59,512 bases of DNA, from the NCBI GenBank assembly GCA_020344375.1, contig CP070823.1:1745556-1805067 (forward strand), in the 5' to 3' direction. Positions 24,900 through 32,966 of the stretch are shown piece by piece. Positions within the stretch are counted from its first letter, which is position 1. Each line of letters begins with the position of its first letter. The position numbers and the translations under genes are program-made. This stretch comes from Gemmatimonadota bacterium (GTDB lineage: Bacteria; Gemmatimonadota; Gemmatimonadetes; Palauibacterales; KS3-K002). Below the pieces are notes generated by a model. The model worked only from the letters and a program-made list of their open reading frames with translations. It was not told the DNA's origin and made no database searches.

Positions 24900-24973
24900 G
24901 GCGCCGTAGCCAAGTGGACTAAGGCGGGGGCCTGCAAAGCCCTGATTCGTGGGTTCGAATCCCACCGGCGCCT
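24900..24973 (+). tRNA. tRNA-Cys (anticodon GCA)
   Basis: The full cloverleaf is seen. Acceptor GGCGCCG (24900-24906) pairs with CGGCGCC (24966-24972). The D arm is GCC/GGC, the anticodon stem GGGGC/GCCCT with loop CTGCAAA, and the T arm GTGGG-TTCGAAT-CCCAC. The discriminator base is T24973 (U73), a cysteine identity element. CCA is not encoded. It is 74 bases with no intron. Confidence 0.97.
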
Positions 24974-25177
24974 CCTCTCCCGCTGGGTGTCCCACCCGCG
25001 TGAAGTGAGCCCGAAGACTGTGAGCGTTCGAGACTGCGGCAGGTCATTGGGTCGCTTTGACCCGGTAGGGACGGCGGATCTCCGCAGCTAGGTCTAGAAC
25101 ACCTTGGCGTACCGTAACTTAGGGCGTGAGGCTTGATCTTGGCCGGGTTTTTCGCCAATTTGATAGTCCCCCGACCT

Positions 25178-25696
25178 GTGTCCTGGCGTCGTCACGCGGC
25201 GGTGCACGACGCTCCCCGCCGGCTCGAGTGCCGCTGCGGTATCACCATGCTCGAGCTCGCCATGGTCATGTTCGTGATCGCGATCATGCTGGGCCTCAGC
25301 CTCCCGCTCGTGACGGCGCTTGCAGGTAGGTTTCGGGTCGGCAGCGCGCGTGACGCATTCGTCAACACCTACGCGCGAGCCCGGGCAACGGCGGTCCAGT
25401 ACGGTCGGGACGGCCGGCTTCACATCCGGGCGGACAGGGGTCAGTTCTGGGTGGAGGTGGATACAGGCATACCCGGAGCGTTGGCCGCGGACACGATTGG
25501 CCGCGTGGTCAATCTGGCGGCCGAGTACGGCGGCGTGACGATGTATTCGCCCAAGCAGGTGCTCTGCTTTGACTCCCGGGGTCTTGCGTATTCCGGGGGG
25601 GTGTGCGAATCTCACGACGCCATTGTAACTTTCTCACGTGCGAATCGAGTCGACACCGTCCAGCTGTCGCTGGGTGGCACAGTGGTCCGGCGCTGA
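25178..25696 (+). CDS. Minor pilin / pseudopilin, FimT-GspH type
   Basis: The product is about 172 aa. A basic leader ends in RCG, followed by a class III pilin start ITMLELAMVMFVIAIMLGL: cleavage after Gly, Glu at mature position 5, then a hydrophobic helix. The globular part has a cysteine pair (VLCFDSRGLAYSGGVC), typical of FimT/GspH. It is the first of four pilin-like genes read in one direction. The start is uncertain: GTG 25178 gives a 21-residue leader; TTG 25133 and GTG 25202 are alternatives and none has a convincing ribosome site. Confidence 0.82.
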   Translation: MSWRRHAAVHDAPRRLECRCGITMLELAMVMFVIAIMLGLSLPLVTALAGRFRVGSARDAFVNTYARARATAVQYGRDGRLHIRADRGQFWVEVDTGIPGALAADTIGRVVNLAAEYGGVTMYSPKQVLCFDSRGLAYSGGVCESHDAIVTFSRANRVDTVQLSLGGTVVRR

Positions 25697-25705
25697 GGAC
25701 TTGAT

Positions 25706-26056
25706 TTGAAGAGGATTGAGGGCGAATCGGGTTTCACGCTCACCGAGCTGCTCATCTCGGTGGTGATCATCGCCATCGGTGTGGTGGGCTTCGCCAGTGC
25801 GGTCGGTCTTGCCGCCACCGAGCTGTGGATGGGCAGGCGCGACACGGAGGTGTCGATGCTGCTGACCGACCAGGCGGAGCAACTGAAGGCGATGCCGTAC
25901 GACTCGGTGAAGGCGGGCTCTCGTCAGGTCGACAACTATCAGCTCAACTGGTCCGTCCAGGCAGGCAGTCCGAAGAGAGTAGTGTTAGAGGCCACCTACG
26001 ATCGGCATGGGGGAGGCCGGATGGCCGACACGGTGGTCGTCTATATCCCACGATGA
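25706..26056 (+). CDS. Minor pilin, PilV-like
   Basis: The product is 116 aa. The short leader MKRIEGESG precedes FTLTELLISVVIIAIGVVG, a standard prepilin peptidase site with Glu5. The remainder is small, with a helix (LLTDQAEQLKAMPYDSV) and a beta-rich C-terminus. TTG 25706 follows GAGGA by about seven bases and lies ten bases after the FimT-like stop. The PilV label rests on order and size. Confidence 0.83.
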   Translation: MKRIEGESGFTLTELLISVVIIAIGVVGFASAVGLAATELWMGRRDTEVSMLLTDQAEQLKAMPYDSVKAGSRQVDNYQLNWSVQAGSPKRVVLEATYDRHGGGRMADTVVVYIPR

Positions 26057-26069
26057 AGTTCATCCCGCG

Positions 26070-26882
26070 ATGAAGTCCCGGCGTCCGCGCCCGGCGGGGG
26101 GATTCACCCTCGTCGAGGTCCTCGTCGCCATGACCCTGACAGGCATTGTAGTCGCTGGGACGCTCCGCGCCTTATCCGCACAGAAGAAATTCTACGCGCG
26201 CCAGGCGCGCATCCTCGACGCTCGGCACGCCATGCGGGCGGCGACGACGATCCTGGCCTCCGAACTGCGTGAGGCCAGCCCCGGGGGCGGTGATCTCTAC
26301 GCTGTCGCCGCTGATAGCGTCGCAATTCGCTCCACGGTTGGCTTCGGTGTCGCCTGTGCGGTGAACGAGGCCGCAGGCCAGCTTGCGCTTATCCATGTCT
26401 CCGGCCACTTCCGACTCGACGCCGGCGACAGCGTGGTCGTCTTCGTCGAGAACGGGGAGCCAGACAGCGACGACGCCTGGCGGGCCCTGGGCGTCAGTGC
26501 GATCGGCACGACGGGACCCGCCTGCGCCTGGGGTACCCCGTCGGAGCGGCTGATCAGCGTCTCGGGGTCGTTGAACGGCGTCTGGGTGGGCGGGCCGGTC
26601 CGGCTGTTCCGAGCGTACGCCTATGCGCCGTTCCAGCTGGAGGGCCGCTGGTGGTTGGGTCGCAGAGATCGCTCGGAACCGGACTACGTACCGGTGGCCG
26701 GCCCGCTGGCGCCGCCGGACTCGGGTGGCTTGCAGTTCTTCTTCTTCGACCCCAACGGGAACACGACACTGAATCCGAGTCAGGTCGCCCGGGTGTCCAT
26801 CACCGTTCGCGCTCCCACGTACCGTTCGCTGAGCGACCCGGCCTACCAGTCGCTGAGCACTAGCGCATACCTGCGGAACTGA
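26070..26882 (+). CDS. Minor pilin, PilW-like
   Basis: The product is 270 aa. The leader MKSRRPRPAGG is followed by FTLVEVLVAMTLTGIVVAG, with Glu5 and a perfect type III signal. The large globular region and C-terminal repeats of SLSDPAYQSLS style fit PilW-like proteins. ATG 26070 is used; a six-codon frame at 26053 is probably incidental. It starts 13 bases after the PilV-like stop and ends four bases before the next gene. Confidence 0.85.
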   Translation: MKSRRPRPAGGFTLVEVLVAMTLTGIVVAGTLRALSAQKKFYARQARILDARHAMRAATTILASELREASPGGGDLYAVAADSVAIRSTVGFGVACAVNEAAGQLALIHVSGHFRLDAGDSVVVFVENGEPDSDDAWRALGVSAIGTTGPACAWGTPSERLISVSGSLNGVWVGGPVRLFRAYAYAPFQLEGRWWLGRRDRSEPDYVPVAGPLAPPDSGGLQFFFFDPNGNTTLNPSQVARVSITVRAPTYRSLSDPAYQSLSTSAYLRN

Positions 26883-26886
26883 TGCG

Positions 26887-28098
26887 ATGGATGCTTGTCG
26901 ACGCGTGAAGACCTCTGGTCCCGGCCGCTTGCAAGATGAGGGCGGCTTCGCCCTGGCGATGGCCGTCTTTGCGCTCGTCCTGCTTGCCGCCGTCGTCGCG
27001 GGCGGCTACTTCACAGCGTCTCAGGAGTTCCAGATCGGACGAGGGATGAGGAGTCTCGCCACCAGCTTCTACGCCGGCGAGTCGGGTATTCATGAGGTTC
27101 TGCACGATTGGGATCCGAGCGTCATCAACTTTCTCGCGCCCGGCGGTACGCTGAGCTTCGGCCCGAAAACGTTCGAGGGCGGCGGCAGCTACAACGTCCA
27201 GCTCGTACGGGTTGGGCGTGACGCTGACTCTCTGAAGCGGTACTTCTACATCGAGGCGGTCGGCCGCCCGCCGGGGCCGAATCTGGGGGAGCGCCGGCAG
27301 GCTGCCCTCGCCCGCGCGCGGTTCCCGACCTTTTGTTGCGATGCGGCGGTCAAGGTCCACGGGGACGTAACGCTGGCACCCGCCAACCAGCCGCAGATCG
27401 TTGGCACCAATGACGATCCCCCTGGCGCGTGGAGCAGCGCCACGTGTGCCCTTTATCCCCCGGATAGTCTCCCCGGCCTCAGATACGGCAGTTCGACGAC
27501 GATCGACGAGTTGAGTGCGATCAGCGGCTGGCCGTCCGCGGTCGTGCTGGATCCCTCGATCACGCGCTCGAACATGTTCGATTTCGGGGACCTCGACTAC
27601 GACAGCCTCATAGCGTACGCCGATCTCACCTTCGATGTCGGCGTAGGCAACACCATGACCTTCGCCGGGTCCCAACCCAGCGTCACAGCGAGCGGCAAGT
27701 GCAACCGCGACGACCCGGACAACTGGGGTGCGCCCGAGGATCCGAGCCATCCCTGCTTCAACTACTTCCCCATCATCCACGTCACGGGGAACCTCGTGTT
27801 GGTCGGTGCCGGCAGCGCTCAGGGAATACTGCTGGTGGGCGGCAGGTTCGAGAACGACTCCGATGCGAGGTTCTTTGGGCCCTTCGACTTCTACGGCCTC
27901 ATCTTGACCAAGGACGACCTGGAGATGGACGGGACCGGGAATCTGTACGGCGCTGCGTTCGTGGCTGAAGACCTCGAGATGGACAACGTGAAACCCCGGA
28001 TCCAGTACAGTCGCTGCGCGGCGATGCGCGCCCTGCGACTCTCCAACCTCACCCGCCCGCGGCTGCTCTCCCAGAGGGCCTGGGTGGAGCTGTTCTGA
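26887..28098 (+). CDS. PilX-like pilus assembly protein
   Basis: The product is 403 aa. After a 20-residue basic leader, GGFALAMAVFALVLLAAVVAGG gives a prepilin-like helix, but mature position 5 is Met rather than Glu, as in PilX/GspK-type proteins that sit at the pilus tip. The rest is a large exported domain with a polymer-like beta region in its last third (VTGNLVLVGAGSAQGILLVGG). No pilY1, pilin major subunit or assembly ATPase lies nearby. It is convergent with the NTPase gene, 22 bases apart. Confidence 0.78.
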   Translation: MDACRRVKTSGPGRLQDEGGFALAMAVFALVLLAAVVAGGYFTASQEFQIGRGMRSLATSFYAGESGIHEVLHDWDPSVINFLAPGGTLSFGPKTFEGGGSYNVQLVRVGRDADSLKRYFYIEAVGRPPGPNLGERRQAALARARFPTFCCDAAVKVHGDVTLAPANQPQIVGTNDDPPGAWSSATCALYPPDSLPGLRYGSSTTIDELSAISGWPSAVVLDPSITRSNMFDFGDLDYDSLIAYADLTFDVGVGNTMTFAGSQPSVTASGKCNRDDPDNWGAPEDPSHPCFNYFPIIHVTGNLVLVGAGSAQGILLVGGRFENDSDARFFGPFDFYGLILTKDDLEMDGTGNLYGAAFVAEDLEMDNVKPRIQYSRCAAMRALRLSNLTRPRLLSQRAWVELF

Positions 28099-28120
28099 CT
28101 CACCGACTCGGGCGAGCGGA

Positions 28121-28696
28121 CTACGCGCCGGCCCGTCTCAAGTACTCGTCGAAACTCCGACTCAGATCCGCGGGGAGCCGATCGCGGTTTGCGCGCGTCA
28201 CCTCCACGACGCTCACGTGCGGTCGGCGCTTGAGCCCGTCGGCTTGAGGGTGATGGCCTGTCATGATCGTACCCAAGAGAGCCCACGGCGCGCGTGGCTC
28301 GAAGATCCGCTCCAGCAGGGCGCAAAAACGCTTGCTGAATAGCTCCATCTTACCGATCTCGTCCACCACGAGTACCCGGGCCACGCCGCCTCGCAGTGCG
28401 TCTTCGAGGCGAGCTACCGCCAGGTCTTCGAAGCCCTGCACGTCCACGCCGTACCGACTCACCTTGGGCCCGGTCGCTCCTGCCCGCGCCAGCGGCGCCC
28501 GCCGGCCATCGACCGTCACAACATCGAAGCCGATCCGGCGTCCCCGCTCACGCAGCTCCTCGGTGTAGAATCCGACGCAGCGGCTCGCCCCGATCAGCTC
28601 GACGGCACGCCGGATCACTGTCGTCTTGCCACAGCCCGGCCGGCCGCTCAGCAGAACGCGTGGCGGGCGTGGACCGACTGGCGTAGGGTTCGTCAT
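28121..28696 (-). CDS. THEP1-type nucleoside-triphosphatase
   Basis: The product is 191 aa. Walker A GRPGCGKTT (about 18-26), a GFYTEELRERGRRIGFDV segment characteristic of THEP1, Walker B VLVVDEIGKMEL and a short C-terminal alpha domain identify the family, which hydrolyses NTPs slowly and whose cell role is unclear. ATG 28696 has AGGTGG about eight bases upstream. A long non-coding leader region with an intrinsic terminator lies behind it. Confidence 0.9.
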   Translation of the reverse strand: MTNPTPVGPRPPRVLLSGRPGCGKTTVIRRAVELIGASRCVGFYTEELRERGRRIGFDVVTVDGRRAPLARAGATGPKVSRYGVDVQGFEDLAVARLEDALRGGVARVLVVDEIGKMELFSKRFCALLERIFEPRAPWALLGTIMTGHHPQADGLKRRPHVSVVEVTRANRDRLPADLSRSFDEYLRRAGA

Positions 28697-28790
28697 TTGG
28701 CACCACCTGACCGGAGAGGACGGGTACGGTGTCTGGCGACAATACTAGTGGTGAGCAAACCGACGGTTGGAAAGGGGCAGCCCGGCGATG

Positions 28791-28825
28791 AAAAAGCGAA
28801 CGCCCCGGGCCCACGGGGCGTTCGC
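28791..28825 (-). terminator. Strong intrinsic terminator on the minus strand with no gene in front of it
   Basis: Perfect 11-bp arms GCGAACGCCCC (28796-28806) and GGGGCGTTCGC (28815-28825) with an 8-base loop. On the minus strand the stem is followed by five T (A5 at 28791-28795 on plus). No plus-strand T-tract exists, so it acts leftward. It lies 95 bases upstream of the THEP1 start and no minus-strand coding gene lies upstream of it. Confidence 0.75.
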
Positions 28826-29043
28826 TGAGGCGAGAATGTGCGTTGCGCAGAGGGCTTCTTCCAGTGTGGGGGCTGGCTCCACCGTGGCACCAGCAACAAC
28901 GGAACGGGCCGGAAGAAACTGCCTCAATAAAGGACGGAGCCCCTGAGTCGCCCTCCCCCGCCGTTTTCCCTGTCCGGCTAAGACGCTCGAGACTCCGTCC
29001 TTCGGCCTCTTGCAAAGTGCAAGGGCCGTTCCCAAAGCGGCCC
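28791..29043 (-). ncRNA. Candidate structured RNA or riboswitch-like leader, minus strand
   Basis: Reading the minus strand from about 29043, stable hairpins follow each other: GGGCCG/CGGCCC (29043-29023), CTTGCA-CTT-TGCAAG (29023-29009), a long hairpin closed by GGACGGAG/CTCCGTCC (29000-28932), then about 100 bases with smaller pairings, and the intrinsic terminator at 28825-28791. No convincing ORF is present on either strand. It is either a stand-alone small RNA or an attenuating leader of the THEP1 gene. I compared it by eye with T-box, cobalamin, TPP, c-di-GMP, SRP, tmRNA and RNase P motifs and found no match. The 5' end is estimated; an AT-rich stretch at 29050-29085 could hold the promoter. 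Confidence 0.45.
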
Positions 29044-29109
29044 GATCAGCGTAAATCTTTGCATAACAATAAGTTACGGATGAGGCACGAGGCCCGGCTG
29101 GGTCCGCAA

Positions 29110-29150
29110 ATTAGGCAAACATTTCACAGTGATGACAGATTTTGCCTAAT
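29110..29150. repeat. Nested palindrome upstream of the ccm genes (candidate operator)
   Basis: Perfect 10-bp inverted arms ATTAGGCAAA (29110-29119) and TTTGCCTAAT (29141-29150) are separated by 21 bases that contain a second palindrome TCACAGTGA (29124-29132), nearly concentric. The element is AT-rich against a GC-rich background and is not followed by a T-tract. It lies 240 bases upstream of ccmE. A binding site for a dimeric regulator is the simplest reading. From 29151 to 29390 I see only further AT-rich patches and no gene. Confidence 0.5.
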
Positions 29151-29390
29151 ATGCAGCTTCCGTCGAGGACCGTGGCTGGACGAGAGGCGCCAGCAAGCGG
29201 CCTGGGCGGCGCGCCGCCTGAACGGCGGGAGCCAGCGGGGAACCTATAGCCTGAACGTCGGATACTTGTAAGTTATAGCGGTTCGCGACAGCAGCGTGTT
29301 GAAGGAATCAGCTGAGGGAACAGCCTGGGGCTGGTGTATTCCGGTGACGAGGTGCGCCGCCTCGGGCGAACGGAGGCAGGTCGGTCAACG

Positions 29391-29864
29391 GTGAACAAGA
29401 AGCTCACACTAGCGGCTGGTGTCGTGGTGGTGCTGGTGGTGTTCGGCTACTTCGCCTTCGGCGGTCTGGGGCGTAGCCTGGTTTACTTCTGGACTCCGAC
29501 GGAGCTTCTGGCGGAGGGCGACGCGGCGTACGGGACGTCGGTGCGGCTGGGTGGCATGGTCGTGCCTGGGAGCGTGACGTGGAACGCGGAGACGCGGGAG
29601 CTGCGGTTCCGGCTGGCCGATGAGGGTGGGGTGATCGCAGTTCAGAGCGCCGGGGTCCCGCCGCAGATGTTCCTGGAGGCAGCGGAGACGGAGACGCCGA
29701 TCGGAGCTGTGGTGGAAGGGACGTTGACCCGCGAGGGTGTCTTCCGAGCCACGAACCTGATGGTGAGGCACTCAGAGGAGTACCGGGCTCCGCAGCACAC
29801 CGAGCAGCGCGGGGAGTACTACCGGCAGCTGTTTCGAGAGCAAGGGGCGAAGACCGGGTCATGA
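29391..29864 (+). CDS. ccmE: Cytochrome c maturation protein CcmE (haem chaperone)
   Basis: The product is 157 aa with an N-terminal membrane anchor (about 5-25) and a periplasmic OB fold. The haem-binding motif is H127-SEE-Y131 in LMVRHSEEYRAP, as in the standard HxxxY family. CcmE holds haem covalently and passes it to CcmF. GTG 29391 is chosen because it gives the usual short N-terminus before the anchor; GTG 29334 adds 19 residues. It overlaps ccmF by four bases. Confidence 0.92.
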   Translation: MNKKLTLAAGVVVVLVVFGYFAFGGLGRSLVYFWTPTELLAEGDAAYGTSVRLGGMVVPGSVTWNAETRELRFRLADEGGVIAVQSAGVPPQMFLEAAETETPIGAVVEGTLTREGVFRATNLMVRHSEEYRAPQHTEQRGEYYRQLFREQGAKTGS

Positions 29865-31888
29865 CGAACACTATCGGATATCTGGCGATCATCCTCGCGC
29901 TTTTTCTATCGCTGGCCGGCGCAGCGGCGGCGTTCCGCGCGGCCAAGACAAGGAGCTCGGCACTGACACTGCTGGGTCGCCGTGCGGCCTACGGTGTGTT
30001 CGGTCTGGCAACGCTGTCGATTCTGACGATGGTCTTCGCGCTGGTCGCCCACGATTTCAGTGTGAGTTACGTCGCGCAGGTAGGGAGTCGGTCGACGCCC
30101 CTGTTCTACACGGTGATCTCCCTCTGGTCCTCGCTGGACGGCTCGATCCTGTTCTGGGGATGGATCCTTGCCGGGTACACGGCTACGGTGGTCTACATCT
30201 ATCGCGACCGCTACCGCGAGCTGATGCCGGCCGTGACCGGCACGCTCTTGGCCGTGAATGTGTTCTTCTGGCTGCTATTGGCGTGGCCAGCCAATCCCTT
30301 CCAGCCGGTGTTTCCGGTGCCGCCCGACGGCCCGGGTCCCAACCCGCTGCTGCAGAACCATCCCTTCATGGGTCTGCACCCCCCGCTGCTGTACCTCGGC
30401 TACGTGGGCATGGCGGTCCCGTTCGCTTTCGGTTTCGCATCGCTGATCACGGGGGTGGTAGGTGGCGACTGGATTCGCGCGGTGCGGCGCTGGATCATGG
30501 CGCCTTGGATCTTCTTGACCGCGGGGATCGTGGCGGGTGCCTGGTGGTCGTACGAGGTGCTGGGCTGGGGCGGCTACTGGGCATGGGATCCGGTGGAGAA
30601 CGCCAGCTTCCTACCGTGGCTGGTGGCGACGGCCTTCCTGCACTCGATCATGGTTCAGGAGCGGCGCCAGACCCTCAAGACGTGGAACATCTTGCTGGTC
30701 ATCGCGACGTTCCTGCTCACGCTATTCGGTACGTTTCTCACCCGGTCAGGCATCCTCGCCAGCGTCCACGCCTTCACCGAGGGGCTCATCGGTCCGTTCT
30801 TCCTCGGCTTCATCACCGTCGTGCTGGTCGTCTCGCTGGCTCTGGTGGCCTGGCGTAGCGACCAACTGAGGAGCGAGCCGGCACTGGATTCGCTGGCGTC
30901 GCGGGAGACCGCTTTTCTGCTCAACAACCTGCTCCTGGTGGCCTTCACTTTCACGGTTCTACTCGGGACGGTTTATCCGCTGATCGCGGAGGCCCTTCGC
31001 GGTGTGAAGGTGAGTGTAGGCGCGCCCTACTTCAATCAGATGAGCATACCGATCGCCCTGGCCCTGATCTTCCTCACGGGCGTGGGTCCGGCCTTGCCGT
31101 GGCGTCGCGGCTCGCCCGATCTGCTGGCTCGGAAGTTCTTATGGCCCGTGGCGGTGGCCGTGCTGGCGGGCCTGGCTTTCTGGCTGCTTGACGTTCGGCA
31201 CCTCGGAGCCTGGGCGACCCTGGTGCTGGCGGTGTTCGCTGTCGGACTGCTGGTCGGCGAGTTCTGGCGGCCGGCGCAGGCACGTCGGCGGGCGCACGGT
31301 GAGGGATGGAGTCGGGCTGTGCTGAACTTGACGGCGAAGAACAGACGGCGCTATGGCGGCTATGTGGTTCACTTGGGCATCGTGGTGATCGCCGTTGGGA
31401 TCGCGCTCTCATCCACGTATCGTCGTGAGCGGGAGGCCACGCTGCAGCCCGGCGAGACGGTGGTGTTCTCCGGCTATCAGATCCGCCTCGATTCGCTCTA
31501 CGCGGGCCGTGAGCCGCACCGTGAGTTCGCGGAGGCGGCATTCAGCGTAGCGCGGGACGGTAGGCCGTTAGCGCGCATGACACCGCGGATGAACTACTAC
31601 CCTATGTCCACCCAGCCGATCGGGACGCCGCACGTGCGCACGCGGCCGACGGAGGATCTCTACCTCACGCTGATGGCCTACGCCCGCGATGGGTCGACGG
31701 CGACGGTCAATATCATCGTGAACCCGATGGTCGTCTGGATCTGGATCGGCGGCGGTGTCGTGGCGCTGGGCGCGCTGTTCGCGATCTCGACCGCCGCCGG
31801 CGGCGCCGAGCCCACCCGGAGCCGAGGGAGCTCGACCGAGCGGCAGGCTGAGCCGGTGGAGGCTGGTGTGGGAGGTGCTGAACGATGA
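29861..31888 (+). CDS. ccmF: Haem lyase CcmF
   Basis: The product is 675 aa, polytopic, with about 14-15 membrane helices. The tryptophan-rich WWD signature (GWGGYWAWDPVENASFLPWL, about 235-254) and the NPLLQNHPFMGLHPPLLYLG segment identify CcmF, which attaches haem to apocytochrome c outside the membrane. It overlaps ccmE and ccmG by four bases each, so the cluster is translationally coupled. The ccmABCD export genes are not in this window. Confidence 0.96.
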   Translation: MTNTIGYLAIILALFLSLAGAAAAFRAAKTRSSALTLLGRRAAYGVFGLATLSILTMVFALVAHDFSVSYVAQVGSRSTPLFYTVISLWSSLDGSILFWGWILAGYTATVVYIYRDRYRELMPAVTGTLLAVNVFFWLLLAWPANPFQPVFPVPPDGPGPNPLLQNHPFMGLHPPLLYLGYVGMAVPFAFGFASLITGVVGGDWIRAVRRWIMAPWIFLTAGIVAGAWWSYEVLGWGGYWAWDPVENASFLPWLVATAFLHSIMVQERRQTLKTWNILLVIATFLLTLFGTFLTRSGILASVHAFTEGLIGPFFLGFITVVLVVSLALVAWRSDQLRSEPALDSLASRETAFLLNNLLLVAFTFTVLLGTVYPLIAEALRGVKVSVGAPYFNQMSIPIALALIFLTGVGPALPWRRGSPDLLARKFLWPVAVAVLAGLAFWLLDVRHLGAWATLVLAVFAVGLLVGEFWRPAQARRRAHGEGWSRAVLNLTAKNRRRYGGYVVHLGIVVIAVGIALSSTYRREREATLQPGETVVFSGYQIRLDSLYAGREPHREFAEAAFSVARDGRPLARMTPRMNYYPMSTQPIGTPHVRTRPTEDLYLTLMAYARDGSTATVNIIVNPMVVWIWIGGGVVALGALFAISTAAGGAEPTRSRGSSTERQAEPVEAGVGGAER

Positions 31889-32472
31889 GCTGGAAGAGGA
31901 TACTGATCCCGGCTGCTGCGATCCCCATCATCGCCTTGCTGGCCTATGGACTGACGCGTGATCCGAACCTAGTGGAGTCGCCGTTGCCGGGCCGGGCGGC
32001 GTTCGACTTCGTCGCGCCGACGCTGGACGGCGACACGCTCAGCCTCTCCGATCTGCGGGGCAAGGTCGTGGTTCTGAATTTCTGGGCCTCCTGGTGCATC
32101 GCCTGCATCGACGAGCACGCCAACTTCACCGAGGCGGAGCGCCGTTACGCCGACGATGACTTCCGGATGCTGGGGGTCGTCTATCAGGACACCCCGGAGA
32201 ACGCGCGCCGTTGGATGCAGCGTATGGGTGGAGGCTGGCCGAGCGTGATCGACGCCAGCTCGCGGATCGCAATTGACTATGGCGTCTACGGGGTGCCGGA
32301 GACGTACTTCATCGACAAGAACGGACGCGTCGCCTTCAAGCAGATCGGACCCGTCAGCTGGATGCTTCTCAGACAAAAGGTGGACTCTCTGCTGGCCCAG
32401 CCGACCAGCACCGAGCTGAAGACAGGGGTATCCGGAGCCGGCGCTCTGCACTCGAGTGGGAGCCAGCCGTGA
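31885..32472 (+). CDS. ccmG: Thiol:disulfide oxidoreductase CcmG/DsbE-like
   Basis: The product is 195 aa. One N-terminal membrane helix is followed by a thioredoxin fold with active site WCIAC (C71, C74), the cis-proline region GVPETYFID, and the GGWPSVIDASSRIAIDYGVYG segment typical of CcmG. It reduces the CXXCH cysteines of apocytochrome c. The C-terminal 30 residues are an added Ser/Gly tail. Confidence 0.92.
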   Translation: MSWKRILIPAAAIPIIALLAYGLTRDPNLVESPLPGRAAFDFVAPTLDGDTLSLSDLRGKVVVLNFWASWCIACIDEHANFTEAERRYADDDFRMLGVVYQDTPENARRWMQRMGGGWPSVIDASSRIAIDYGVYGVPETYFIDKNGRVAFKQIGPVSWMLLRQKVDSLLAQPTSTELKTGVSGAGALHSSGSQP

Positions 32473-32963
32473 TGACGTCACCTCCACGTGAGATCTTGAC
32501 CCTGCTGACGTTCGCAGTCCTGGTAGCGGTGCCGTGCGCGGCATTCACGGAGCCCGCGTCACGAGGTCAAGAGACGGCCGTACAGGCGGCGCCGCTCAGT
32601 GATGCCGAGTTGGAAGCTCGCGTGCGCGAAATCGCCAGCGAGCTGCGCTGTCCCACCTGCCGCGCCCTTTCGGTCCAGGACTCACCCTCGGGGATGGCGG
32701 AGGAGATGCGCGGCTTGATACGCGAGCAGCTGCGGGCGGGCAAGACACCCGAGGAGGTGAGGGCCTATTTCCTTGAGCGCTACGGCGAGTGGATACTACT
32801 GAAGCCGAAGGCCGAGGGATTCAACTGGGCCGTCTGGCTGCTCCCGGTTGTCGCTCTAGCGGGCGGTCTGGTCTTCGTGATGCTGACGGCGCGCCGCTGG
32901 GTGCAGCAGGGACAGGCCCGTGCCGCCGCGCTGACTCAGAAGGGACCAGAGGAAGAGATCTAG
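32469..32963 (+). CDS. ccmH: Cytochrome c maturation protein CcmH
   Basis: The product is 164 aa. A signal peptide/anchor is followed by the three-helix domain with the redox motif LRCPTCRALSVQDS (C61, C64), then a C-terminal membrane helix (about 124-140). It works with CcmF and CcmG on apocytochrome thiols. It overlaps ccmG by four bases; the start may be GTG 32469 or ATG 32472. Confidence 0.93.
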   Translation: MMTSPPREILTLLTFAVLVAVPCAAFTEPASRGQETAVQAAPLSDAELEARVREIASELRCPTCRALSVQDSPSGMAEEMRGLIREQLRAGKTPEEVRAYFLERYGEWILLKPKAEGFNWAVWLLPVVALAGGLVFVMLTARRWVQQGQARAAALTQKGPEEEI

Positions 32964-32966
32964 ACC

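Noticed and set aside
24761..24937. N-terminal extension of the secreted protein across the tRNA-Cys gene
   Set aside because: It would be antisense to a certain tRNA, and the signal peptide begins at 24760.
28548..29015. Minus-strand frame of 155 codons over the structured RNA region
   Set aside because: It spans an intrinsic terminator, has no ribosome site or domain and overlaps the THEP1 start; composition is not protein-like.
28932..29023. Possible c-di-GMP or cobalamin riboswitch near the pilus genes
   Set aside because: Short similarities only; the defining conserved segments (GEMM-I core, B12 box) are not present.
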